Assembly: GCA_003242685.1 (NCBI GenBank) | Contig: QGVD01000017.1 | Coordinates: 1 to 55,957 of the forward strand | DNA from: Pseudomonadota bacterium | GTDB taxonomy: Bacteria; Pseudomonadota; Gammaproteobacteria; Steroidobacterales; Steroidobacteraceae | Direction: 5' to 3' | Length of the DNA stretch: 55,957 nt | Part shown: positions 48,156-55,902 of the stretch, piece after piece | Layout: each line of letters opens with the position of its first letter | Position numbering within the stretch: the stretch's first letter is position 1 | Made by a program: the position numbers and the translations under genes | The notes under the pieces: generated by a model | Told to the model about the DNA's origin: nothing | Seen by the model: only the letters and a program-made list of their open reading frames with translations | Database searches by the model: none

Positions 48156-50125
48156 TGCTGCCCGAGCTCGGCCATTTCGCACTGATTCTCGCGCTGCTGC
48201 TCGCGGCGCTGCAGGCGTTCTTCGGCATCGTCGGCCCCGCGACGGGTCGCGATCGCTGGACTGCCGCCGTGGTGCCTGCAGTCGCAGGTCAGGTGGTGAT
48301 GGTCGCGCTCGCCATGGGATGCCTGGTGGCGGCGTTCATCGGCCACGACTTCTCCGTGCGCTACGTGGCCACGAACTCCAACTCCGCGCTGCCGCTCTTC
48401 TATCGCATCGCCGCCACGTGGGGCGCGCACGAAGGGTCACTCCTTCTCTGGATATTCCTTCTTGCGGTGTGGACCCTCGGAGTCGCCATCGGCGCGCGGG
48501 CACTGCCTCAGCGCTTCGCGGCGCGCGTGCTCGGTGTGCTCGGCGTGGTGAGCTTCGGTTTCCTGCTGTTCACGCTCGCCACGTCGAATCCCTTCGAGAG
48601 GCTCATGCCGCCGGCGCCGGATGGCCGTGACCTCAATCCGCTCCTGCAGGACCCGGCGCTCGCGCTGCACCCGCCGCTGCTCTACACCGGCTATGTCGGA
48701 TTCGCCGTTGCGTTCGCATTCGCCTGCGCAGCGATGCTCGAGGGCCGGCTCGATCAGTACTGGGCGCGCTGGACGCGGCCCTGGACGACCGCCGCGTGGG
48801 CATTTCTCACCGTCGGCATCGCGCTCGGGAGCTGGTGGGCGTACTACGAGCTCGGCTGGGGCGGGTACTGGTTCTGGGATCCGGTGGAGAACGCCTCGTT
48901 CATGCCGTGGCTGGTGGGCACCGCGCTCATTCACTCGCTCGCGGTGACGGAGAAGCGTGGGCTCTTCAAGAGCTGGACGCTGCTCCTCTCGATCCTCGCG
49001 TTCTCGCTCAGTCTCCTCGGCACCTTCCTCGTGCGCTCGGGCGTGCTCGTGTCGGTGCACGCCTTCGCGGCGGACCCCGCGCGCGGCGTGTTCATTCTCG
49101 CTTTTCTGGTGCTGACGATCGGCAGCGCGCTGTCGCTCTATGCCTGGCGTGCGCCGCTCCTCAAGTCGCAGGCGGGGTTCGAGTTCGGCTCGCGCGAGTC
49201 CTTCCTGCTCTTCAACAACATCCTGCTCGTGGTCGCCGCGGGGACCGTGTTCGCCGGCACGATGGCGCCGCTCATCTCGGGCGCGCTCGGGCTCGGCACG
49301 CTGTCCGTTGGAGCGCCGTATTTCAATCCCACGTTCATGCTCTCGATGGTGCCGCTGCTCGCGCTGGTCGCCGTCGGCATGCACGCGAGCTGGAAGCGCG
49401 GCCGGCTCGGCGCGAAGGCGCGCGCGCTCGGGACCGCGCTCGCGATCGCCATGGCGATCGCGCTCGTGCTCATGTACGGCGCGTACGATGGGGGACTCAA
49501 GGTTCTCACCTTCGTCGGGCTGACGCTCGGCGTGTGGATCATCGGCAGCTCCCTCATCGACCCGATCGACCGCTGGCGGCGCAAGCTGTCGCTCACGCGC
49601 GCAATCGTCGGGATGACGGTGGCGCACGTCGGTCTCGGCGTCTTCGTCATTGCGATCAGCGCCGTCGAGTCCTACACGCACGAGCGCGACGTCGCGATAG
49701 GCAAGGGTGAAACCGTCACGGTCGGCTCCTATGAGTTCCGCTTCGCGGGCGACCGCGACATCGAAGGTCCGAACTACGACGCCGTACGGGGCGAAGTCGT
49801 CGTCACCCGCGACGGCAGGCACATCACGACGCTTCACCCGGAAAAGCGCCTGTACTGGGTACAGGGCTCGGTGATGACGGAAGCGGGAATCGATACGTAC
49901 CGCGGCACCGATCTCTTCGTCGCCCTCGGCGAGGACCTCGGCGAAGGTCGCTGGAGCCTGCGCATCCAGGTGCGGCCTCTCATCGACTTTATCTGGATCG
50001 GCGCATTCATCATGGCGCTCGGCGGACTCGTCGCGCTCAGCGACCGGCGCTACAGGACGGCGCGTGAGGCCGCCGCGGAGCCGGCGGGAGGCGGCGTCAT
50101 CGCTTCAGAGGAGGCACGCGCGTGA
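48155..50125 (+). CDS. ccmF: Cytochrome c haem lyase subunit CcmF
   Basis: 656 aa from ATG 48155; a GTG one codon earlier overlaps the ccmE stop. About fifteen membrane segments. The WWD domain GWGGYWFWDPVENASFMPWL is intact, with flanking histidines (ATWGAHEGSLLLW, GTALIHSLAVTEK). CcmF joins haem from holo-CcmE to the CxxCH of apocytochromes with CcmH/I. Its stop overlaps ccmG. Confidence 0.97.
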   Translation: MLPELGHFALILALLLAALQAFFGIVGPATGRDRWTAAVVPAVAGQVVMVALAMGCLVAAFIGHDFSVRYVATNSNSALPLFYRIAATWGAHEGSLLLWIFLLAVWTLGVAIGARALPQRFAARVLGVLGVVSFGFLLFTLATSNPFERLMPPAPDGRDLNPLLQDPALALHPPLLYTGYVGFAVAFAFACAAMLEGRLDQYWARWTRPWTTAAWAFLTVGIALGSWWAYYELGWGGYWFWDPVENASFMPWLVGTALIHSLAVTEKRGLFKSWTLLLSILAFSLSLLGTFLVRSGVLVSVHAFAADPARGVFILAFLVLTIGSALSLYAWRAPLLKSQAGFEFGSRESFLLFNNILLVVAAGTVFAGTMAPLISGALGLGTLSVGAPYFNPTFMLSMVPLLALVAVGMHASWKRGRLGAKARALGTALAIAMAIALVLMYGAYDGGLKVLTFVGLTLGVWIIGSSLIDPIDRWRRKLSLTRAIVGMTVAHVGLGVFVIAISAVESYTHERDVAIGKGETVTVGSYEFRFAGDRDIEGPNYDAVRGEVVVTRDGRHITTLHPEKRLYWVQGSVMTEAGIDTYRGTDLFVALGEDLGEGRWSLRIQVRPLIDFIWIGAFIMALGGLVALSDRRYRTAREAAAEPAGGGVIASEEARA

Positions 50126-50664
50126 GACGTCTCGTCGTCATCGTGCCGCTCCTGGCCTTTGCACTGCTCGCCGTGGTGCTCGCGGTCGGCGTCAAGCGCG
50201 CGCCGCAGAAGAACATCATCGAATCGCCGCTCATCGGCCGGCCGGCGCCGGAGTTCTCGCTGCCGAGCCTCACGGATCCCGGACGCACCGTGAGCTCGAA
50301 CGACCTGCGCGGACGCTGGTACCTCTTCAACGTGTGGGGCACGTGGTGCCCCGGCTGCCGCACGGAGCACGACGTGCTGCTCGAGATCCGGCACAGCGGC
50401 GAGGTGCCGATCATCGGGCTCAACTGGAAGGATGAGGACGAGAAGGCCCGTCAGTGGCTCGCGCAGCTCGGCGATCCATACGAAGCCGTCGCGGTCGATC
50501 GCGACGGCCGCACCGCGATCGACTGGGGTGTCTACGGTGCACCGGAGACCTTCCTCGTCGATCCGCAGGGCACCGTCGTCTACAAGCACATCGGTCCGCT
50601 GACGCGCGAAGTCTGGCATGAGCAGATCCGGCCGCGTCTGCCGAAGCAGTCGGGAGCGAGCTGA
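50122..50664 (+). CDS. ccmG: Thiol:disulfide interchange protein CcmG/DsbE
   Basis: 180 aa from GTG 50122. One membrane anchor then a thioredoxin fold with the active site WCPGC (NVWGTWCPGCRTEHDVL) and the CcmG-specific acidic segment NWKDEDEKARQWLAQLG. GVYGAPETFLVD holds the cis-proline. It keeps the apocytochrome cysteines reduced before haem attachment. Confidence 0.96.
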   Translation: MRRLVVIVPLLAFALLAVVLAVGVKRAPQKNIIESPLIGRPAPEFSLPSLTDPGRTVSSNDLRGRWYLFNVWGTWCPGCRTEHDVLLEIRHSGEVPIIGLNWKDEDEKARQWLAQLGDPYEAVAVDRDGRTAIDWGVYGAPETFLVDPQGTVVYKHIGPLTREVWHEQIRPRLPKQSGAS

Positions 50665-50684
50665 TGAACCCCGGAGGCGTAGCG

Positions 50685-51131
50685 ATGCGGGCAATGCGCA
50701 TCGCGTGGCTGCTCGTTGCGGTGGTGCTGCTGGCGCCGCCGGCCTTCGCGGTCGACCCCACGGAGATGCCCACGCCGGAGCTGCAGGAGCGCTACAAGGC
50801 GCTCACGCACGAGCTGCGCTGCATGCAGTGCCAGAACCAGTCGATCGCCGACTCGCCCGTGGGGCTCGCCGCGGACCTGAGGCGTGAGGTGCGGGACATG
50901 CTCCTCGCGGGCAAGTCGGACGAGGAGATCCGCGAGTTCATGGTGGCGCGCTACGGTGAGTTCATTCTCTTCCGTCCGCGGATGTCCGCGCGCAACGCGT
51001 GGCTGTGGCTCGCTCCGGCGGTGCTGCTCGCCATCGGGGCAATCGTCGCCGTGCGCATCGTGCGCCAGCGCGCGAAGCTCGCTCCCATCGACGGCGATAC
51101 GTTCGACGACGACGAGGCTGAATCTCGATGA
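50685..51131 (+). CDS. ccmH: Cytochrome c maturation protein CcmH
   Basis: 148 aa from ATG 50685, chosen because CCGGAGG lies 7 nt upstream and the signal peptide (MRAMRIAWLLVAVVLLAPPA) then starts cleanly; ATG 50664, overlapping the ccmG stop, is the alternative. The conserved redox motif is LRCMQCQNQSIADS. One C-terminal membrane helix (WLWLAPAVLLAIGAIVAV). It handles the CxxCH thiols of apocytochromes. This is the short CcmH form, with the TPR part encoded by the next gene. Confidence 0.95.
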   Translation: MRAMRIAWLLVAVVLLAPPAFAVDPTEMPTPELQERYKALTHELRCMQCQNQSIADSPVGLAADLRREVRDMLLAGKSDEEIREFMVARYGEFILFRPRMSARNAWLWLAPAVLLAIGAIVAVRIVRQRAKLAPIDGDTFDDDEAESR

Positions 51132-52198
51132 CCGCTTTCATCATCCTCGCGGCGCTCCTCGCTCTCGGCGTCGCAGCGCTCGTCGCGTGGCCGCTCCTCA
51201 GGCGCGGCGCTGCCGGTGCTCCTGCGCGCGGCGCCGCCATTGCGGTGGTTGCGATCATCGCGGTCGGTGCCGCGTTGCTCTATCCGACCTGGAGCAATTA
51301 CTCGTGGAACGAGGAACCCGCCGCGGACGATCCTCAGCGAATGGTGGCGCGGCTCGCGCGGCGCCTCGAGCGCGAGCCGGAGGACATCGACGGTTGGCTG
51401 ATGCTCGGACGGTCGTACGCGGTGCTCGAGCAGTATCCGCTCGCGATCCGTGCATTCCAGCGGGCCGATCGCCTCTCGGGCGGCCGCAACGCCGAGGCGC
51501 TCGTGGGGCTCGCCGAAGTGCTCATCCTGCAGGACGAATCGAATCTCGCGGGGCGGGCGCGCCAGGCGCTCGAGCAGGCCCTCGAGATCGATCCCCGTTC
51601 GCCGCGCGGACTCTTCTACGGTGCGGCGGCAGCGATGCAGCGCGGAGAGCTCAAGGTCGCTCGCGACCGGTTTCAGGCGCTGCTCGACCTCAATCCGCCG
51701 GAGAACGTGCGTCCGCTCCTCGCGCAGCAGATCGCGGCGCTCGATGCGCAGCTCGCACAGGAGTCTTCGGGCGGCAGCGCGCCGGCGTCATCGGGCACGC
51801 CTTCTCCGAGCACACCCGCGGCTGCACGTGACGCGAGCCCCGCGGGGCAGGCGGCTTCACCGATTCTCAAGGTGAACGTGAACGTGGCACCGGCCCTGCG
51901 CGAGCAGGTGCCGGAATCGGCACCGCTCTTCGTCATCGTGCGCGATCCCGACCGCCCCGGACCGCCGCTCGCCGTCAAGCGCCTCGCGAGCCGCTTTCCG
52001 CAGAGCGTCGAGATAGGCGGCGCGGATTCGATGATGGGCAGCACGCGCTTCGCGCGCGGCCAGCAGGTGCTCGTCATCGCGCGCGTGTCCCGCAGCGGCG
52101 GCGCCACCGCGCGCAGCGGCGACCCGTTCGGTGAGGTCCGCCACACGATCGGCGCGGACGGTGCAATCGAGATCCTGATCGACCGACTCACACCCTGA
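51128..52198 (+). CDS. ccmI: Apocytochrome chaperone CcmI (CycH)
   Basis: 356 aa, ATGA overlap with ccmH. Two N-terminal membrane helices, then periplasmic TPR repeats from about residue 75 (PEDIDGWLMLGRSYAVLEQY, NLAGRARQALEQALEIDPRS). A Pro/Ser-rich linker leads to a C-terminal beta domain (PLFVIVRDPDRPGPPLAVKR, VLVIARVSRSGGATARSGDP). It binds the C-terminus of apocytochromes and presents them to CcmF/H. Confidence 0.93.
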   Translation: MTAFIILAALLALGVAALVAWPLLRRGAAGAPARGAAIAVVAIIAVGAALLYPTWSNYSWNEEPAADDPQRMVARLARRLEREPEDIDGWLMLGRSYAVLEQYPLAIRAFQRADRLSGGRNAEALVGLAEVLILQDESNLAGRARQALEQALEIDPRSPRGLFYGAAAAMQRGELKVARDRFQALLDLNPPENVRPLLAQQIAALDAQLAQESSGGSAPASSGTPSPSTPAAARDASPAGQAASPILKVNVNVAPALREQVPESAPLFVIVRDPDRPGPPLAVKRLASRFPQSVEIGGADSMMGSTRFARGQQVLVIARVSRSGGATARSGDPFGEVRHTIGADGAIEILIDRLTP

Positions 52199-52242
52199 GC
52201 AGCACGACCTCAGAGTCCCGGACCGCGTCGCCGCGCCTGCTC

Positions 52243-53481
52243 GTGGCAGGCGGCGAGGGTCTGCCGCTGCTTGCGGCTGCCGGCGCCCACTTCTGCCTGC
52301 TGAGCGGCTACTACATGCTGCGCTCGGTGCGCGAGGCGATGGCGCTCGAGGCGGGCAGGGAGCACATCCCGCTTCTCTTCACGCTCACCTTCTTCGTGAT
52401 GCTCGTGCTGCTGCCGGTGTACTGGTGGGTGGTCGCGCGTGTCCGCCGCGATCGGCTCGCGTCGGTGCTCTATCTGCCCGTCGTCACGCTCTTTCTCGTC
52501 ATCGCCGCCTTCGTGCTCGGCGGCAGACTCTCACCCGCGCTTGCCGGCACGTACTTCGTGGGCGTCACCGCGATGAATCTCTTCGTGGTGTCCATATTCT
52601 GGAGCCTGATGGCGGATCTCTGGAGCCCGGACGCAGCGAAGCGTCTGTTCGGCTTCGTCGCGGCGGGCGGCAGCGCAGGCGCGCTCGCCGGCCCGGCCTT
52701 CAACGCGCTGTTCGTCGAAAGAGTCGGCGCCGGGGCCTCGATCGTCCTCGCGTGTATGCTTCTCGCCACGGCGGCCGTGCTGGTGAGCATCGCCCAGCAC
52801 CGGCGCGCGGCCGCGGATCCGCAAAGCGCGCCGGACCCGAGACTGCGCGTCGGCGGACGCGCGCGGGACGATCTCGCGCGGCTCGTGCGCTCGCCTTACC
52901 TCCTCGGCATCGCGGGACTGATCGTCGGCGGGCAGATCCTGGGCGCGTTCATGTACAACGAGCAGGCGCGCTACGTCGAATCGGCGTTCACGACTCTGAC
53001 CGAGCGCGCGGCGTTGTTTGCGCGCATCGACCTCGCCGTCAACGTGCTCGCCCTCGTGTTCCAGTCGCTCGTCGTCGGCTGGCTCACCGTGCGTGCCGGC
53101 ATCGGTACCAGTCTCGCGGCGCTGTGGGCGATCGGCTGCGCCTCTTTCGTGCTTCTCGCCCTCGTGCCGACCGGCACCGTGCTTCTCGCCACCCAGGTAC
53201 TGCGGCGTGCAGGCGACTACGGTCTTTTCAAGCCCGCGCGAGAGATGCTGTTCACCGTGTTACAGCCGCAGAGCAAGTTCAAGAGCAAGAGTCTGCTCGA
53301 TACGGTCCTGCAGCGAGGAGCGGACAGCGTGGGCAACGGACTCTATCTCCTCGTTGCGGGTCTGGGACTTGCCTCCATCGCATGGTTGAGCGCGGCGGCA
53401 TGTGTCTTGCTGCTTCTGGGTGCTCGCCGGCTCGGAACGGCGTTCGCCGATCGGGAGCGCCGCGCAGCGAATATGCGCTGA
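52243..53481 (+). CDS. ATP/ADP-translocase-like MFS transporter
   Basis: 412 aa from GTG 52243; the start is uncertain because no ribosome binding site is evident and the frame is open back to the ccmI stop. About eleven to twelve membrane helices. The early segment LLSGYYMLRSVREAMALEAG and the middle FWSLMADLWSPDAAKRLFGF, then AGGSAGALAGPAFNA, are typical of bacterial NTP/NDP-exchanger-like proteins of free-living proteobacteria, whose substrates are unproven. RRAGDYGLFKPAREMLFTVL near the C-terminus is also diagnostic. Its place after ccmI may be coincidental. Confidence 0.82.
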   Translation: MAGGEGLPLLAAAGAHFCLLSGYYMLRSVREAMALEAGREHIPLLFTLTFFVMLVLLPVYWWVVARVRRDRLASVLYLPVVTLFLVIAAFVLGGRLSPALAGTYFVGVTAMNLFVVSIFWSLMADLWSPDAAKRLFGFVAAGGSAGALAGPAFNALFVERVGAGASIVLACMLLATAAVLVSIAQHRRAAADPQSAPDPRLRVGGRARDDLARLVRSPYLLGIAGLIVGGQILGAFMYNEQARYVESAFTTLTERAALFARIDLAVNVLALVFQSLVVGWLTVRAGIGTSLAALWAIGCASFVLLALVPTGTVLLATQVLRRAGDYGLFKPAREMLFTVLQPQSKFKSKSLLDTVLQRGADSVGNGLYLLVAGLGLASIAWLSAAACVLLLLGARRLGTAFADRERRAANMR

Positions 53482-53590
53482 AGGATCGGCGCGCATTGAC
53501 AGACCCGGCCCGCAGGGCCGAGTCCGCAGCGGCCGCAGGACGGCTCCGCAGCCCAGGCAGCCCGGACATGTACCAGTGAGGAGATGGGTG

Positions 53591-54028
53591 ATGGTGCAAG
53601 GAAGGACAACGGAAGGTCGCACTTCGAGCCGCGGGTTCGCTTCGATGGATCCGGAGCGTCAGCGGCAGATCGCGAGCATGGGTGGCAAGGCGGTACCGGA
53701 CGAGAAAAGGAGCTTCTCTCAGAACCGCCGGCTCGCTGCGGAAGCCGGCCGCAAGGGCGGCCAGAGCGTTCCGAGCGAGAAACGCAGCTTCTCGCAGAAC
53801 CGTCGACTCGCCGCGGAAGCAGGCCGCAAGGGCGGCCAGAGCGTGCCGGACGAGAAGCGCAGCTTCTCCCAGAATCCGGAGCTCGCTGCAGAGGCCGGCC
53901 GCAAGGGCGGCCAGGCGAGCCATGGCGGCGGCTCTTCGTCCTCTTCCTCCGAAGGGGGCGGCGGAAGCTCGCAGCGAGAGCGCCCGCAGGGCGGCTCGCA
54001 GAACCCTCCCGGCCACGGCGAAACCTGA
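53591..54028 (+). CDS. KGG-repeat stress protein (YciG/con-10 type)
   Basis: 145 aa from ATG 53591 with GAGGAG 8 nt upstream. The segment SRGFASMDPERQRQIASMGG is followed by three copies of a 25-residue unit ending EAGRKGGQ, each holding the KGG motif, then a Gly/Ser-rich tail. Proteins of this type are small, hydrophilic and induced in stationary phase or osmotic/desiccation stress. No membrane or signal segment. A paralogous gene follows 162 bp later. Confidence 0.85.
   Translation: MVQGRTTEGRTSSRGFASMDPERQRQIASMGGKAVPDEKRSFSQNRRLAAEAGRKGGQSVPSEKRSFSQNRRLAAEAGRKGGQSVPDEKRSFSQNPELAAEAGRKGGQASHGGGSSSSSSEGGGGSSQRERPQGGSQNPPGHGET
53693..53917 (+). repeat. Three tandem 75-bp coding repeats
   Basis: Each unit encodes VP(D/S)EKRSFSQN..LAAEAGRKGGQ(S/A)(V/S). 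The copies are closely similar at DNA level, which points to recent duplication or gene conversion inside the KGG gene. Copy number could vary between strains. Confidence 0.8.
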
Positions 54029-54051
54029 TCCTCGAAAGAAGCGGGGCCTCA

Positions 54052-54084
54052 GGAACCCGCGGCCGGTTCATGGCCGCGGGTTTC
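54052..54084 (+). terminator. Hairpin between the two KGG genes
   Basis: A 13-bp stem (GGAACCCGCGGCC with GGCCGCGGGTTTC, one G-T pair) around a 7-nt loop begins 24 bp after the first KGG stop. TTTC ends the right arm. This fits an intrinsic terminator, so the second KGG gene likely has its own promoter. Confidence 0.7.
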
Positions 54085-54190
54085 GTCCGTATGGCCCCGA
54101 CGGGCAAGCGTGGCCGTGGGAACATGGATTTTCCCCCGTGCGTTACCCGTGCAGTGAGCTGAAGCACAACGCCACCGGAGGAGATCGACA

Positions 54191-54478
54191 ATGGCAGAAG
54201 AGCGACGCAGCACGTCCAACCGCGGGTTCGCCTCGATGGATGCAGAGCGCCAGCGCCAGATAGCCAGCAAGGGTGGGCAGAGCGTCCCGGGCGAGAAGCG
54301 CAGCTTCTCGCAGAACCGTCAGCTCGCCGCTGAGGCAGGCCGCAAGGGCGGTCAGGCGAGCCACGGGGGAGGGCGTTCGGGGGCGGCCCGCAGCCGTGGA
54401 AACGGCGCGGGAGCGGAAGGCACTACGGTCCAGGGGGCCGCCTTGCAGGGCGGAAGCGATCGCTCCGGATCTCCTTGA
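54191..54478 (+). CDS. KGG-repeat stress protein, second copy
   Basis: 95 aa from ATG 54191 with GGAGGAG 8 nt upstream. It repeats the first KGG protein in short form: SNRGFASMDAERQRQIASKG, one 25-residue unit, QASHGGG, then an Ala/Gly/Arg-rich tail. The identity of the shared segments shows a tandem gene duplication. Confidence 0.85.
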   Translation: MAEERRSTSNRGFASMDAERQRQIASKGGQSVPGEKRSFSQNRQLAAEAGRKGGQASHGGGRSGAARSRGNGAGAEGTTVQGAALQGGSDRSGSP

Positions 54479-54515
54479 GTCCGACCGAGTTTCGAAAGGC
54501 CATCACGTGAGACGA

Positions 54516-54537
54516 GGGGCCGCGCATGCGGCCCTTC
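54516..54537 (+). terminator. Hairpin after second KGG gene
   Basis: A stem GGGCCGC/GCGGCCC with loop GCAT, extended by one G-T and one A-T pair, lies 38 bp after the stop. Confidence 0.6.
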
Positions 54538-55074
54538 GTTCATGAGCGATCGGCGCCCGCCGCCGATTCCGCCCCGCCAGCACGTGCGACGATCCCGCAC
54601 GTTCGTGCAAAGATTGCCCCTCAGGTTGCAGAAAGTGCAGTGCGATCCTGCGCGGCTTCGACTCGAGCTCGAGAGTTGCCGCGGCGGGATCAGGCCTTCT
54701 TCCTCAATCTCGCCATTCCGCACCTCGCGGCGGACCTCCGGCCGAGCGCGGCGCAGCTCCTGTGGATCGTGGACATCTACGGCTTTCCGCTGGCCGGCTT
54801 CCTCATCGCCATGGGCACGCTCGGCGATCGCATCGGACGCCGGCGGCTGCTGATGTTCGGGGCCGGCGCTTTCGGTGCGGCGCTCGGCATCGCGGTTCTC
54901 GGCAGCATCCTCACCGCCATCTACCGCGCGCGGATGACGGAAGCCGGGCTTCCCGGCGTGCCGCGCGAAGTCATCGACGCCGCGCGGGAAACGCTCGGCG
55001 GAGCGGTCGCCGCGGCCGGTCGTATCCGACGCATGAGGCGAAAGAGCCGGCGCACCCTGCCGGTCCGCGCGTGA
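54526..55074 (+). pseudogene. DHA2-type MFS drug transporter remnant with internal deletion
   Basis: Homology starts near 54691: FLNLAIPHLAADLRPSAAQL, then LLWIVDIYGFPLAGFLIAMG and GTLGDRIGRRRLLMFGAGAF are the first two to three helices of a 14-TM (DHA2) exporter. At about 54868-54885 the frame passes without a break into ALGIAVLGSILTAIYRARM and REVIDAARETLGGAVAAA, which belong to the last helices. More than 300 residues between are missing, and the N-terminal start is degraded (no plausible start with a ribosome binding site). A transport function is ruled out by the size; 182 codons remain open. Confidence 0.78.
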
Positions 55075-55089
55075 CGTCGAGCTTCGAGT

Positions 55090-55110
55090 GACTTCCAGTG
55101 CCTGGAAGTC
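55090..55110. other. Perfect hairpin/palindrome downstream of MFS remnant
   Basis: GACTTCCAG-TGC-CTGGAAGTC is a 9-bp perfect inverted repeat, with TCGAG on both sides extending the symmetry imperfectly. It could be the old transporter's terminator or an operator for the next gene, about 80 bp on. Confidence 0.5.
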
Positions 55111-55191
55111 TCGAGTGCGATATTTCTAATGGACCTCATCGATGGAGACCGGTAAAAGGCCTCGCGTCTCATCGTGGAGGAGAGCCAGGGA

Positions 55192-55839
55192 GTGCAGAAT
55201 CCGACTCTGACGCTGGAGCGCGTCTGCGCACACCGGAACGAGACCCGGCAGCTCGTCTTCGCGCGGGACGCGATGGACCTGCTGCCGCCGTATCCCTCGA
55301 CCGCCTACGAAGCAACGGAAGCCGGACTGTTGATCCTGGCCGAAACGGAATTCGCCATGAGTCAGCCGGTGCAGCTCCTGCAGCAGGTCTACGGCGGCGA
55401 CATTGCGTTCTCCGAGCCCAGAGTGCGCTACCGGACGGGTCGGACGCTCGAAGAGCCATATATGGGATTGCGCGTGATGGCCCCGCCGGACTGCGTCGGG
55501 GCGGTCGTCGACGACCTGCGCCGCAGAGGTGCGACGTCGCTCACGAAGGTGAGCTCACGGCATACGTGTGAGGTGCGCGCCATCGCGCCGCTCGGCATGC
55601 TGCTCGGTTATGGACGAGAGCTGTCCATACTCACGCGCGGGCGTGCACAGTGCACGATGTGGTTTCGCTGCTACGCGCCGGTCGATTCAGCCGATGCCGC
55701 CGCGCAACCCGGAGTTGCGGAGAGAGAAGAACCGCGCCCGGCGAGGCGTGGCTCGCCGCGGCGTCGCCGCCGGCAGGTGAGCAATCGGCGCCGAGTCCGT
55801 TTCGACGAGAGAGCGTTCGCGTCACACAACTTGTCGTAG
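55192..55839 (+). CDS. Stand-alone EF-G C-terminal-domain protein
   Basis: 215 aa from GTG 55192, with GGAGGAG 9 nt upstream; GTG 55174 lies before that site. Residues 45-160 match the last domains (IV end and V) of elongation factor G: LEEPYMGLRVMAPPDCVGAV corresponds to the EP-M-VEV-P strand, and IAPLGMLLGYGRELSILTRG to the PL-M-GY---LRS-T-GR helix. There is no GTPase domain. The C-terminal 50 residues are Arg-rich and unlike EF-G. A regulator or decoy acting at the ribosomal factor site is possible; function unproven. Confidence 0.72.
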   Translation: MQNPTLTLERVCAHRNETRQLVFARDAMDLLPPYPSTAYEATEAGLLILAETEFAMSQPVQLLQQVYGGDIAFSEPRVRYRTGRTLEEPYMGLRVMAPPDCVGAVVDDLRRRGATSLTKVSSRHTCEVRAIAPLGMLLGYGRELSILTRGRAQCTMWFRCYAPVDSADAAAQPGVAEREEPRPARRGSPRRRRRQVSNRRRVRFDERAFASHNLS

Positions 55840-55844
55840 TACCG

Positions 55845-55874
55845 ATACAGCTTGTGGTGCGAATACAGCTTGTG
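55845..55874 (+). repeat. Short direct repeats, 18-bp period
   Basis: ATACAGCTTGTG occurs at 55845-55856 and 55863-55874, and a decayed copy (ACAACTTGTCGTAG) begins near 55826. The second copy provides the -35 hexamer of the promoter below. Confidence 0.7.
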
Positions 55875-55899
55875 CGGCGCATGCGCTCACGCTTATAGT
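55870..55899 (+). promoter_or_regulatory. Promoter for the riboswitch-controlled transcript
   Basis: TTGTGC (55870-55875) and TATAGT (55894-55899) are 18 bp apart and place transcription start at or just before the riboswitch. The layout is the same as that of the promoter at 13134-13163. Confidence 0.6.
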
Positions 55900-55902
55900 G
55901 AG

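Noticed and set aside
48437..49837. Long open frame on the minus strand across ccmF
   Set aside because: Antisense of a certain gene; the product is Arg/Glu/His-rich low complexity, the usual mirror of GC-rich coding sequence.
53506..53520. CGGCCC-GCA-GGGCCG hairpin after the transporter gene
   Set aside because: A 6-bp GC stem is too common in this composition to call a terminator.
53719..53904. Minus-strand repetitive frame in the KGG gene
   Set aside because: It only mirrors the tandem KGG repeats.
53693..53917. Regular repeats considered as a CRISPR-like array
   Set aside because: They are contiguous coding repeats without unique spacers.
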